From IMG/VR virus record IMGVR_UViG_3300033153_008203, positions 62,001-126,000 of that record: DNA of 64,000 bases; one strand, written 5' to 3'. The DNA comes from a virus. Shown in pieces: positions 47,474 through 56,827 of this stretch. The notes beneath the pieces are model-generated. The model was not told the DNA's origin. It saw nothing but the letters and a program-made list of their open reading frames with translations, and did no database searches. A program made the position numbers and the translations under genes. The stretch's first letter is position 1, and every line of letters begins with the position of its first letter.

Positions 47474-48709
47474 TTAGAGAGTTATAGCAGTGTCTCTTGC
47501 AAGCTCACCGATGCTTCCACTTACAGAGATTTGGCTCTGAGCAGGAAGTACGATCTCATTAGGTACAACCCTAATGTTCCTCATTACACCAATTGCCTGT
47601 CCTTCGTTAAGGATAGCCATGCCATACCTTTCACGAAGCTTGATCTTCCTGATATCAACAGAAGGATCATTAAACTCTTCTGTAGTAATATCTTCGTCAA
47701 CTACAAGCACACCAAGCTCGGTAGAATCAAACATCATAATGTTTGTAAGCTTGTTCTTTGGATCATAATGAACGAATGGAGAAACAATTATCCTCATAGG
47801 TACATTGAAGTACGTAGGAAGAGTAGGTGCAGAGTTAATATTCTGCGGATACGCATTAAGCGGATCAGCTGATTCACCAGCAAGATTACCACCAGGCATA
47901 ATGTTTTGGCCTGGGCTAACTCCAAGAGGATCAGTCCAGTTTGCTTTACCAGAAGGATTACCATTCCAAGTAGCGAAATAAGTACCGCCACCTGAAGCTA
48001 GAGCGAAAGCCCTAAGAGTAGGATCCTTGATAAACATTACCCACGTGAGTGGATGCATAAGCAGAGTGTTTGGGGTGAAACCTTGAGTTATGAGCTGGCC
48101 ATAAGCATCAAAGATATCATCCATTGTGATAGAACCGTTTCCAGAACCATCAAGAGACCTACCTGATACAGTACCGAAGATAGAGTCTGTAGGATTAAGG
48201 TTGTCGTGAGTTGTTACACCCATGCTGTTGATATAGTTAAATATCTTGACTTCCTTATGCCTTGCGAGAGCTCTACCGGCTTCCCTCAGATGCATACCAA
48301 TTACGTCGAACTGGCTGTACCTGATCATTTCGTCAGTTACCTGAACTGCGAGACCGGACTTACCAACGGTAGCCGTTACAGTGGCTCCTTCCCTTGCTAA
48401 CCCTCTGATTGGGTATTCTTGACCTTCTGCGATATCAGCTGCTACCATTCCGCCAACGGCAGGGAATGTGATCGTTTGACCATAAGAGTAGTTGACACGT
48501 TGAAGTAAAGAAGTACCTACCAAAAGAGGTTCAGCAGCTTCCTTAACGATATTGCTGATGACCTTAGGAAGCAGGGTAGCTGCGTTTGGAGTTGACAGAG
48601 CATCTGTCATACTTACAGTTTTACCTGCTTGATCTCCAAAAGCACAACCGTTATTCTTCCAGAGCCATTGGTAACCGCTCAGGTCTTCTATGTTGAACTT
48701 TTTTGCCAT
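47474..48709 (-). CDS. Major capsid protein (HK97 fold)
   Basis: A 411-residue protein with the features of HK97-type capsid subunits: a helical N-terminal arm, AATLLPKVISNIVKEAAEPLLVGTSLLQRVNY, then QTITFPAVGGMVAADIAEGQEYP (E-loop region), VTDEMIRYSQFDVIGMHLREAGRALARHKE (spine helix), then NTLLMHPLTWVMFIKD and a P-domain/A-domain C-terminal half. It follows the protease/scaffold and a capsid-associated gene. Codons look richer in G/C at third positions than in the neighbours, as in highly expressed genes. An AGGAGG lies close to the ATG. Confidence 0.88.
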   Translation of the reverse strand: MAKKFNIEDLSGYQWLWKNNGCAFGDQAGKTVSMTDALSTPNAATLLPKVISNIVKEAAEPLLVGTSLLQRVNYSYGQTITFPAVGGMVAADIAEGQEYPIRGLAREGATVTATVGKSGLAVQVTDEMIRYSQFDVIGMHLREAGRALARHKEVKIFNYINSMGVTTHDNLNPTDSIFGTVSGRSLDGSGNGSITMDDIFDAYGQLITQGFTPNTLLMHPLTWVMFIKDPTLRAFALASGGGTYFATWNGNPSGKANWTDPLGVSPGQNIMPGGNLAGESADPLNAYPQNINSAPTLPTYFNVPMRIIVSPFVHYDPKNKLTNIMMFDSTELGVLVVDEDITTEEFNDPSVDIRKIKLRERYGMAILNEGQAIGVMRNIRVVPNEIVLPAQSQISVSGSIGELARDTAITL

Positions 48710-48736
48710 TATTACTTTCCTCCTTTTTCTATTTTA

Positions 48737-49897
48737 TTATCTGTTTATAAGGTTGATTCTAACAACTGCATTAGCAGCACCAGAATAACTAATGTTAGCT
48801 GGGACACCGCCATTGGCAGAACCAGGCATTTGCTGCTCTACACCAAGACCTGCATAAGCTGTCCTGACTTTCTCAAGAGCATCTTTAGGGAATCTAGTAT
48901 CAACAGCCAGAATTTGACCAAGACACAGAGACCATACATCAGTTCCTTCTACCCACAAAGTGAGGTTAGAGTTTGCATCAGCTTTAACAAAATCACCTGG
49001 TGAAAGAATACCATTTGCACATGCATAGTTATTTGTGCTATTAGCAGTACCAGCATAGTGGTAGTATGCGATAGTATAGTCGGTATCGCCAGGTGCACCA
49101 GTTGCATACACAGAGCATATGCCAGTGTCGTAATCCATGAAGTAGTCGCCAGATGATATAATGTCATCAATGGTAGCAACCTCATTTACAAACCTTGTTG
49201 CAACATCAGCAGGAGCACCAACGCCTTCAGCGAAGACAAATGGGGTCCTAGTTGTATTCTTGGCAACCGGAAGATTGTCAATAGCAATAAAACTATAAAC
49301 ATTCTTTGAACCGTACTGAGAAGCATTATCAAGTGCCTCAGCAGTTTGAGCTGCAGGAACATAAGGAAGTTCAACATAGAAGTCACAAAGGACTGCTACT
49401 TGATGCTGAAGATTATGATTATGTTTCCTGTATTGAGATGGATTAAAACCATCACCACCGGCCCACTGCCAGTAGTTGTAAGGTGCAAATCCGATAGGTG
49501 CAGAAACCTGACCAACCTCAGTGTCACCCATATCAAGACCTCTACCCATGAAGTCAGAAACGGTAGATACTGCGAAAGTAGCAGCTGCTGCTAAAGCAGT
49601 ACCAGTTCTAACATCAATTGTGCCTGCTGCAACATCGTCATCTGTGTATACAATGTTGTTTGTTTCTGTCCTGTATTGTGCAGGAACTACATTGCCATCA
49701 GCATCGAGAGCAACTGCTTTACCTGCTGATACAACGAACCACTCTTCGTAGTACTTATCAAACCTTAGAACAGGAAGCCAAGCCGCTGGCTTAAGCTCTT
49801 CTGCTGGACGGATACCTTCAGATATCTCGAAATCAGGTGTAATAGAACCTACGTGATCCCACTGCTTGTGGTTTCCTACGTATTGATTAAGTGCCAT
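48737..49897 (-). CDS. Capsid-associated structural protein (possible decoration/head fibre)
   Basis: A 386-residue protein between the protease/scaffold gene and the capsid gene. It includes YWQWAGGDGFNPSQYRKHNHNLQHQ and a DY-G module (SGDYFMDYDTGICSVYA, then DTDYTIAYYHY) also seen in the tail proteins. The composition is Ala/Gly/Asn-rich and beta-type. It has a very strong AGGAGG, and like the capsid gene its third positions seem G/C-richer, suggesting high copy number. A capsid vertex or surface protein is likely, but I do not recognise the family. Confidence 0.5.
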   Translation of the reverse strand: MALNQYVGNHKQWDHVGSITPDFEISEGIRPAEELKPAAWLPVLRFDKYYEEWFVVSAGKAVALDADGNVVPAQYRTETNNIVYTDDDVAAGTIDVRTGTALAAAATFAVSTVSDFMGRGLDMGDTEVGQVSAPIGFAPYNYWQWAGGDGFNPSQYRKHNHNLQHQVAVLCDFYVELPYVPAAQTAEALDNASQYGSKNVYSFIAIDNLPVAKNTTRTPFVFAEGVGAPADVATRFVNEVATIDDIISSGDYFMDYDTGICSVYATGAPGDTDYTIAYYHYAGTANSTNNYACANGILSPGDFVKADANSNLTLWVEGTDVWSLCLGQILAVDTRFPKDALEKVRTAYAGLGVEQQMPGSANGGVPANISYSGAANAVVRINLINR

Positions 49898-49921
49898 TAT
49901 TTTTTTTCCTCCTTTAAATGT

Positions 49922-52114
49922 TTACTTGTTAAGTGCGTCTAAGCTAGCTGGTATTAGCTTCTTAGTTCTGCACTCATCTAAATATTTAGTAGCAGCTACT
50001 CCACCTTTTGCAAAAAGAATTGCGGTATAAGTATCTCCTACTGTTTTGATTGTTTCTGCATCATAGCTATCTTCGCCAGCTTGCAGAGACGGATCTCCTA
50101 CTGTGCCTTCTGGGTTATTTGATGTTCCGTCATTAACCTTTTTAGCAATTTTAGAGAAATCTACTCCATCTGTTATACTATTAAACTGATCAGATAACTC
50201 AGAAGCTGTTTTTTTCTTTAAGTCTTCAACTTTTATTTCCTCTTCCCCTTTTAGTGCAGCAACATCAGAGATTACCTGAGACATTGACGTACTATAAGTG
50301 TCTAGAAGATCAGCATAGAGACAGTTAACTTCCTCTGTGTCCTTAAAGGCTTCTTTAAGCTCATTCCTTACTGCTGAAAGTTGATCGCTTGACTTAATAA
50401 CTTTGTCCTCAAGCTCAGCAATAGATGTCTCACTTGCATCACAGCTCAAGCAATCGTCTACAAGCTCCCTCTCTTTCATTGCAACTAGAACTTTGTCGCT
50501 AAGAGCTTTGAGCTCTTCGTCAGACATATCAGCTATATCTGCAGCCTTTGTTGCTACTGGTTGCTTTTGATCACAAGCATAGACCTTCTCTTTCTTGTCT
50601 AGAGTCTTGTTGATTGCTTCTTTCAACTCATCAGACATGGTAGAGTCTGCGACATACTTTTTAGCTGCTCTGACATAGTCAAGATTAGGAACAGGAATGA
50701 ATCCTTTAATTCCTTCTACCTTCTTATCAGCAGGCACGCAAAAAGACATCTTAGGCAAAGTCTTTCTTTTTTCTGGTGAGATTTTAGAATCACCAAGCTC
50801 AAGCTCGTCCATCACTTCTTCTACAGCATTGAATACTACAACTGGATCTAGAACCTGAATATCATCAACTGCATCGTTGGTGTCGTCTTCAGTGCTCTTG
50901 AACTTGCTTTCGATATCCTCTATTAGACCAAGTCTAGAATCCTTCTCTTCGTCTTTGAGTTTAGCGAGAGCTTCTTCGTCAGCATCAACAACACTTGTGA
51001 TGAAGTCAACTAGTGCAACAACAGCAGCATCAAAATCCTCTTCTGTTGTATCACCAAGTTTTTCGTCTCCTATAACTGATAGCTGAGTAGTAGCAGCAAA
51101 TTCAACGTACTCTTTGTTGATGCCTTCATTGGCAGCAACTATACGCTCAACACTTGCAATAACTATACTTTCGATATCAGCCTTAGAAGAGTCTTTAACT
51201 AACTTCTTCTCCATCGGCTTTGTTTCCTCCTTTTTATTGTCTTTTATTTTGAATGCGGCCTGCACCGTTTCATCCAAAACGTTAAATTTCTTATCATCTT
51301 TTTCAAGATACATATCGAGTATAATCGGCTTAACCGAACTCTTATGATCTTCACAGGCAACAGATTGTGTATGCATTGTATTACCGTCTGCACTAGAGAT
51401 CTCTATTACTTTTGCATGAGGATCTGCTGGTGTAGATACAAATGATACTTCGTCATAAAACAGGTTTCCCGCGATTATAAAGGCTTGCTTGCCATCATAC
51501 TCGTGTCCTGGGACATGATCGCACATTTCTCCACTATCTGTCCAATCTGTCTTACAAATAGAACAAACAGCAGCATCAGTTTCTGCTCCAATTGAAACAG
51601 TTAAATACCTGTTGTCTAATATTTTTTCTTTAGCTTCGCTATCAGTAATTGCAGCTATAATTTCTATGTATCCTACACCTTCATATGATGGGTCATCAAG
51701 TAATCCATCACTGATAAGCCTATCAATAAGAGCAACTTTTGTCTCAAATTGAACATGTGGATCCATGAAGTCTTTTAGGTAGCTGTCTTTTTTAGCTAAA
51801 CCTGTAGATGTATCCATGTATGCTGCGTGCTTGATTCTTCCTACTGGGTCTCCATCATGAGAATTATGATGAAGTAAAACTGGTTTTCCGTAATTCTGAA
51901 CAAAAGATAGTGCGCCTGTTCTCATCTTATCTGGCATATAGAAGCCATTGTTTCTAGTTATAATTCCAGCATGTGTTGCTGCAATCTTTACCATTAATGG
52001 AGCGCTATTTGCAGTATAGATCGAGTCTACGAAAAACTGTTTGTTTGCCGCAGGAACGTCTACTGGTGTTATAGTGAGCGAATCACTAAGTTTTACTTTA
52101 AATTTTTTGCTCAT
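49922..52114 (-). CDS. Prohead maturation protease fused to scaffold-like region
   Basis: A 730-residue protein. The first about 240 residues resemble prohead proteases: HH near residues 82-83 (LLHHNSHDGDPVGRIK), Ser174 in RYLTVSIGAETD, a zinc-type cluster C184, C187, C198, H200, H204, and the ending DEVSFVSTPADPHAKV. The rest (about 260-730) is acidic and helical, with many Lys/Asp/Glu and few aromatics, as in scaffolds. The protease would remove the scaffold and trim head proteins before DNA entry. It has the classical place between portal and capsid genes. Confidence 0.8.
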   Translation of the reverse strand: MSKKFKVKLSDSLTITPVDVPAANKQFFVDSIYTANSAPLMVKIAATHAGIITRNNGFYMPDKMRTGALSFVQNYGKPVLLHHNSHDGDPVGRIKHAAYMDTSTGLAKKDSYLKDFMDPHVQFETKVALIDRLISDGLLDDPSYEGVGYIEIIAAITDSEAKEKILDNRYLTVSIGAETDAAVCSICKTDWTDSGEMCDHVPGHEYDGKQAFIIAGNLFYDEVSFVSTPADPHAKVIEISSADGNTMHTQSVACEDHKSSVKPIILDMYLEKDDKKFNVLDETVQAAFKIKDNKKEETKPMEKKLVKDSSKADIESIVIASVERIVAANEGINKEYVEFAATTQLSVIGDEKLGDTTEEDFDAAVVALVDFITSVVDADEEALAKLKDEEKDSRLGLIEDIESKFKSTEDDTNDAVDDIQVLDPVVVFNAVEEVMDELELGDSKISPEKRKTLPKMSFCVPADKKVEGIKGFIPVPNLDYVRAAKKYVADSTMSDELKEAINKTLDKKEKVYACDQKQPVATKAADIADMSDEELKALSDKVLVAMKERELVDDCLSCDASETSIAELEDKVIKSSDQLSAVRNELKEAFKDTEEVNCLYADLLDTYSTSMSQVISDVAALKGEEEIKVEDLKKKTASELSDQFNSITDGVDFSKIAKKVNDGTSNNPEGTVGDPSLQAGEDSYDAETIKTVGDTYTAILFAKGGVAATKYLDECRTKKLIPASLDALNK

Positions 52115-52193
52115 ATTTTCTCCTATAATAAGGCAACAGTTCAGCCTTCATATGTAATATAAACCATCAACAGTGTAAAAATGCTAAAAAAAA

Positions 52194-54230
52194 TTAAACT
52201 ATATCACATTGACAGTTGTCATGTGCAATTGGCATATCGTCTAATCTTATGTTCGCCAACTGAATCTTGTTATCATCTTGCCTTTGACAGTCCTCGCAAG
52301 CTCCATTCTCAACTTGTACGCTAACTGTGTCCTGCCCGTTATTTCTGAGCCCTATTGCTTTGCCATACAGAAACGCCCTTCTTTGCTCTGTTCTCAATAT
52401 AAAATCAAACCTGAACGCCAAAGACTTATACATCTTCTGAACGCTCTCTAAAGTATTGTCTTGCGCTTCAAAGCCTCTTACAATTTTCTTAACTGTGTTT
52501 ATTATATTACGGACTCTATAGTTTGCAAACCCCTCTATTTGCTTATAACCAGATGACATTTCTACTTCGTATGGTTTTGTAATTGACTTTATACCTAATC
52601 TCATACTCTTGCCCATGAGACCTTGTAGCCTATCTACCATTCTTGTTTCTATCATACTGAGTAACTGTATTGCCCAGTCGATAGAGAATGTACCGGTAAG
52701 CTCTGATTGCTCTAAATCAGATATCAAGTCTTTAAACTCTTCTCTAAGCACACCATCACTCATAGCTAGTTTTGGAATAAATGAGCTCTTTTTCTTTTCT
52801 GGTCCACTCTTTGTTCCATGCTGATTGGATGGCTGCTGTTTAGCTTTTGCAGCATTACTTGCACCATTTGACTGTCCAAGAGACATATCTGATTCATACT
52901 TGATCATGGGCTTAGCTACTATCTCAAGATACATTCCTTCTCTTTCTGAATCAGCTATAGACTCTCTACCTATTGCATTTCTAAGCTCTGTTTCACTAAT
53001 TGTATGACCTTGATATTGAAGCATGTTATGATTTTCACGTTTTATTTTTGAATCTATATCTATCTCATTAAACGCAAGATACACTTTGTTCTTTTCGTCA
53101 AGAGTGTCGAAATTAAAGTCCCCTTCAAGAAGAAGCTCTCTCAACATCGTTGTATTAAAAAAAGTTACAATAGTCTGCTGAAAGTCTTTTACCTCATCAA
53201 TCATTGCTCCAGACATTGTCTCTGCTGTACTTCTATTGCTTGTGCCTCCTTCTCCAAGATCTACTGAGCTAATACCAAGTCCAGCTATTACTCTTTTCTT
53301 AAAGTGCTCAATATAACCTTCTGCTTTAATAGCTCTTGACTCAGCTCCAATAGCAGTTATCTCATGTCTATAAGATGTAACTATGCTGCCTTCTGATGGC
53401 ATCATCTCAATCTCATCTCTAACGAGATCTACTTCTTTTTCACCGTCATTGTATGTTCTGTCTGGCTGTTCTTTCGTACCAACCTTATGATGAAACAGTG
53501 GAAATAGATGTTGATAAATTAAAAGCTCTATATTTTGCTCAATCCTTCTTAAAGCTCTTATGTCATCTATAACAGGTATAATGGTAGGTTTTCCAGTATT
53601 GAAACCTGGCCTTCTGTCATAATAGAAGTGGACCACATCTTCTGGATTGTATTCCTTAGTTCTACCATCAGGCATACTCTGACGATACTTTTCTATTTTA
53701 CCAGTCTCTTTGTTTATTTTTACCTCTACTGTTTCTGCAGGTAATATGAAATACCCTGCTACTGGCTTTAGAGTTCTTCCGTTTGCATCTCTTCTAACCT
53801 TTCCTCCAGATGCCTTTTCATTTCTTGCCTTTAATAGAAACGCATTTGAAAGCCTAATTAGGTCTGACCCTATGCTTCTCATTAATGTCTGTGTAGGGAC
53901 TCCTGATACATCTTGTATCTGAGCTAAACGCTTCTTTATATATTGAACCGTTTTCTTGTTAGGGCCTACAAAGTCATATCCTTCTTTGAACATTAAGCCA
54001 GTCTTCTTCTTAAATGCCTGACGCACCATGTTCTCTACATCTTCTATTCTACCTATTTCTGATAGATCGTATTCTGCAGGAACAAAAGAATCTCGCCCAA
54101 AACCGAATGTATATCCGAGTACAGGCGAATTGACTGGCTTCATTACTTTAACAGATGGTCTTACTGCGTCGCCTTGTTCTACAAGAACCTTAACAATAAC
54201 CTTATCTTTTTTCTTATTATTACTATGCAT
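52194..54230 (-). CDS. Portal protein with C-terminal MuF-like domain
   Basis: A 678-residue protein. The N-terminal two thirds follow the portal pattern (IGSDLIRLSNAFLLKARNEK, VHFYYDRRPGFNTGKP, IEQNIELLIYQHLFP, RVIAGLGISSVDLGEGGTSNRSTAE). From about residue 510 the sequence changes to a MuF-type minor head domain: helical, then RTEQRRAFLYGKAIGLRNNG and a terminal C645-x2-C648 with H670, C673, C675 (HDNCQCDIV). Normally these are two genes. The start overlaps the previous stop by eight bases with a weak ribosome site. The portal forms the packaging channel; the MuF part is usually an internal minor protein. Confidence 0.82.
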   Translation of the reverse strand: MHSNNKKKDKVIVKVLVEQGDAVRPSVKVMKPVNSPVLGYTFGFGRDSFVPAEYDLSEIGRIEDVENMVRQAFKKKTGLMFKEGYDFVGPNKKTVQYIKKRLAQIQDVSGVPTQTLMRSIGSDLIRLSNAFLLKARNEKASGGKVRRDANGRTLKPVAGYFILPAETVEVKINKETGKIEKYRQSMPDGRTKEYNPEDVVHFYYDRRPGFNTGKPTIIPVIDDIRALRRIEQNIELLIYQHLFPLFHHKVGTKEQPDRTYNDGEKEVDLVRDEIEMMPSEGSIVTSYRHEITAIGAESRAIKAEGYIEHFKKRVIAGLGISSVDLGEGGTSNRSTAETMSGAMIDEVKDFQQTIVTFFNTTMLRELLLEGDFNFDTLDEKNKVYLAFNEIDIDSKIKRENHNMLQYQGHTISETELRNAIGRESIADSEREGMYLEIVAKPMIKYESDMSLGQSNGASNAAKAKQQPSNQHGTKSGPEKKKSSFIPKLAMSDGVLREEFKDLISDLEQSELTGTFSIDWAIQLLSMIETRMVDRLQGLMGKSMRLGIKSITKPYEVEMSSGYKQIEGFANYRVRNIINTVKKIVRGFEAQDNTLESVQKMYKSLAFRFDFILRTEQRRAFLYGKAIGLRNNGQDTVSVQVENGACEDCQRQDDNKIQLANIRLDDMPIAHDNCQCDIV

Positions 54231-55683
54231 TCGTTAGCTCACTAATCCATTTTTGTACTTTCTCAGAACTCGCACCTTCTGCACCATATAAACAGTCCTC
54301 GAATCTAATTGTGACTTGATCACCTATTGACGATATGTCTGTACCAGCTTCTAATGCACTCTTTGCTGCATCTGAAACTTCATCAGACGCCTGTATGCTT
54401 GTTTGTATTTCTACTATGTTTTCTATGATATTTCCTATCGGCCCAATATCGCCATCTGATACAATGACTCCATCGTCTCCTACTGATATCTTTAACTTTG
54501 TAGAAGGAGATATATAAGTATTAACAAAAACACTTAGCTCTTCAGCTGAAAAGTTTTTTCCATCACAAATATTACCAAGAGACTTAAACTGAATTAGCGC
54601 ACTTATCAATCCAAGAACTCTTGTTATTCTAAGCTTAGCAGCAGAAAACTGTGCACTCTCGTAACTCTTATTAAACCAGTCTCCAAAAAAAGCGTTTATT
54701 TGCTGATCAAGCATATCAACCTTTTCTTCAAGAAAGTCTTTGCCTTCTGCAACAACTTCAGATATCCATATGGACGCTTCAGTTGTGACTTCAGAGAGTT
54801 CTCTTACTTCTAGCGTAGTCTGCTTGATATTTAACTTCTGTGCTTGATACCGCATAGAATCTATTACACACTCTATCACACCTAACACTAGCTGAGCATA
54901 CTGATCAAACAGCCCTCTTAAGTCTATTAGTATAGGCTGAAATAATGCGTTAACCAATCCCATCATTATTGATGTTACATCTCCAATTTTAACAGTGTAT
55001 TTTGTTAATAGAAAAGTTAGCAAAGACAATATTCTAACAAGATCTGGCACACACATAAAGTTAAGCGAATTCACTAATGAGCATATGTCGTCTAACACAT
55101 CTTTGTTCGCAGTAAAGCTTAGCATGTTTTTCAGGTAATTTATTCTATTGACTATATCAGACTCTATCTGATCTTTAAAGTTGCCAGATATATTTACTTC
55201 AAATCCTGCCGTAACTCTACCATCACATGGAATACAGTCTGCGAGCAAAGTCTTTAACGCATCACCAAGATTGTTCTGTCCTGCCATAGTAAGAATTGTG
55301 TTTTTGATTTCTGCACCAAGAACGCTCCCATGAATGTCGCTTTTTGCTGTAGAAAATGAAGCGATATGATCTAGCCTATCTCCTATGGTCTTTCCAGCTC
55401 TACCAACTTCTGAGTCTATTGATGTTGTTACAGCATCTGCAGCATCGCTTATCTGTTCTCCAACTTGTGAAATTGCATCTTCTACACTGGTCTCAGACGC
55501 TTGCAATGCAGCATAACCTTTAACTGTATCTTCGAATCTTACTGCCTGAGTAAGCTGATCCCTTATGTTTCTAGCCATAGGGATATAGACGCTCTTCTCT
55601 TCTGTAGAAGATATTGCCCCTTTCTCATAAGCATCAGATATAGTCTGCAGAAGCTGCAATTTTTGTGCTTGCGCTAATCTCAT
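54223..55683 (-). CDS. Helical head-region structural protein, unrecognised
   Basis: A 486-residue protein, mainly helical, with a coiled N-terminus, Ala/Ser/Asp-rich stretch (about 65-120), a central hydrophobic part (about 205-285: LVRILSLLTFLLTKYTVKIG, MMGLVNALFQPILIDL), and another helical region. Two CxxC-like pairs are absent; cysteines are scattered. It is encoded between small head genes and the portal. It could be an internal or scaffold-related protein. No family was identified. Confidence 0.5.
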   Translation of the reverse strand: MRLAQAQKLQLLQTISDAYEKGAISSTEEKSVYIPMARNIRDQLTQAVRFEDTVKGYAALQASETSVEDAISQVGEQISDAADAVTTSIDSEVGRAGKTIGDRLDHIASFSTAKSDIHGSVLGAEIKNTILTMAGQNNLGDALKTLLADCIPCDGRVTAGFEVNISGNFKDQIESDIVNRINYLKNMLSFTANKDVLDDICSLVNSLNFMCVPDLVRILSLLTFLLTKYTVKIGDVTSIMMGLVNALFQPILIDLRGLFDQYAQLVLGVIECVIDSMRYQAQKLNIKQTTLEVRELSEVTTEASIWISEVVAEGKDFLEEKVDMLDQQINAFFGDWFNKSYESAQFSAAKLRITRVLGLISALIQFKSLGNICDGKNFSAEELSVFVNTYISPSTKLKISVGDDGVIVSDGDIGPIGNIIENIVEIQTSIQASDEVSDAAKSALEAGTDISSIGDQVTIRFEDCLYGAEGASSEKVQKWISELTNA

Positions 55684-55994
55684 TATTTTATTTTTGCTTT
55701 AGCGGTAGTTTTTGCAACTTTAAATTCTGCGTTAAAGGCAACATCAGATGCAGCAGTCTCAGCAAGCTTTGTGATCGAGTCTGGTGACTGAATCTCTGAC
55801 TCTGTTCCAGCACTAATTACCTTTCCGGATCCAGTACCAACAAATGTTAACGCACCGTGACATATTGTGCAGTCTCCTCTGTGTCTAAAATCTTCTAGTA
55901 TTCTGCTATACAGCTTAGTGTAAAGCTCGTCAACTAGCATATCCATAAACTGTCCATCATCAATATCTTTGTCAAGGTATTCCAGTAATGCCAT
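55683..55994 (-). CDS. Small CxxC protein of the head region
   Basis: A 103-residue protein. An acidic helical N-terminus is followed by CTICHGALTFVGTGSGKVISAG (about 42-63), a CxxC turn typical of zinc or structural sites, and an Ala/Lys-rich tail. It has no second clear metal-binding pair. It overlaps the next gene by TAATG. Unrecognised; head assembly role by position. Confidence 0.5.
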   Translation of the reverse strand: MALLEYLDKDIDDGQFMDMLVDELYTKLYSRILEDFRHRGDCTICHGALTFVGTGSGKVISAGTESEIQSPDSITKLAETAASDVAFNAEFKVAKTTAKAKIK

Positions 55995-56001
55995 TATTCA
56001 C

Positions 56002-56382
56002 CTATTGAGTAAAAATTTCATCGCCAATTTCACTGTTGGCTTTAATTTGCTCTTCTATGACTTCTTTATACATATCGTATGTGATTTCGCTTGTAGTTAC
56101 ACCAAATACCTTTCTTATTGCTGATGCAAGATCTGGCCTTTCTACTGGATCAAACTTGTATGCATATCCGCTGCATTTATTATCTATTACAGTAGTCATC
56201 TTTTTAGTGACATCTATTATAGATTTATACTTATCAAGATACAGACTTACGTTGCCAGCTACTTCCTTCTCTTCTTTTTCTTTTAGCTTCGGATCAACCT
56301 GAATCACATCTGGAGAATCATAAACTATATCACTATGCTCAGAAAGAACCTTTCTGTCTTTTTTAGATATATCTTCTGGCAT
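56002..56382 (-). CDS. Small acidic/charged head-region protein
   Basis: A 126-residue charged protein, rich in Lys/Glu in residues 1-45, with helices after that (KYKSIIDVTKKMTTVIDN) and the segment VERPDLASAIRKVFGVTTSEIT. No domain recognised. It is tightly spaced with neighbours on both sides and lies between terminase and portal genes. Confidence 0.5.
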   Translation of the reverse strand: MPEDISKKDRKVLSEHSDIVYDSPDVIQVDPKLKEKEEKEVAGNVSLYLDKYKSIIDVTKKMTTVIDNKCSGYAYKFDPVERPDLASAIRKVFGVTTSEITYDMYKEVIEEQIKANSEIGDEIFTQ

Positions 56383-56383
56383 C

Positions 56384-56827
56384 TTATATAGTGTTCTCTG
56401 TATAACTAAGTCTTAATGATACGTCAAGCTTTAGCCCTACATGTATTCCTCTTGGTGATGTTATTCTATACCAAAATGGTTCGCTTCCTATGCCACTTAA
56501 TTCATTTGGATCATCTGGAATTGAAACAGATGCTCCCGCCGTTATTGTAGCCCATTCAGCATCTGATGGCTGAAGATTTCCAAGACTAATCTTAATACTC
56601 CATCCAGACTGAATCCCCTCTATATCATTAGGATACTCTGTGTCAGCAAAATCAATTACAACATCAGTGTATTCTTTTGCAGCATCATCGTTTCTTACAT
56701 ATAAAAGAACATCTCTAGATTGCTCTACACGTCCATCATGAACTGTTGTAATTGGATTTGTCTGGTCGCCGTTAGATGAGTAAGCAGTCCATTCTCCACC
56801 ATCTAAATCTACTACTTGAATTCCCAT
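56384..56827 (-). CDS. Beta-rich small head-region protein
   Basis: A 147-residue protein, mostly strands (DVLLYVRNDDAAKEYTDVVIDF, WSIKISLG, FWYRITSPRGIHVGLKLDVSLRLSY). It looks like one beta-sandwich. Start overlaps the terminase stop as TAATG with AGGAG upstream. Such proteins can decorate heads or join head and tail. Not assigned to a family. Confidence 0.5.
   Translation of the reverse strand: MGIQVVDLDGGEWTAYSSNGDQTNPITTVHDGRVEQSRDVLLYVRNDDAAKEYTDVVIDFADTEYPNDIEGIQSGWSIKISLGNLQPSDAEWATITAGASVSIPDDPNELSGIGSEPFWYRITSPRGIHVGLKLDVSLRLSYTENTI

Noticed and set aside
52115-52193. Possible terminator after the portal gene
   Set aside because: AAGGC/GCCTT gives only five pairs and no T run follows; the eight Ts just after the stop are not preceded by a stem.
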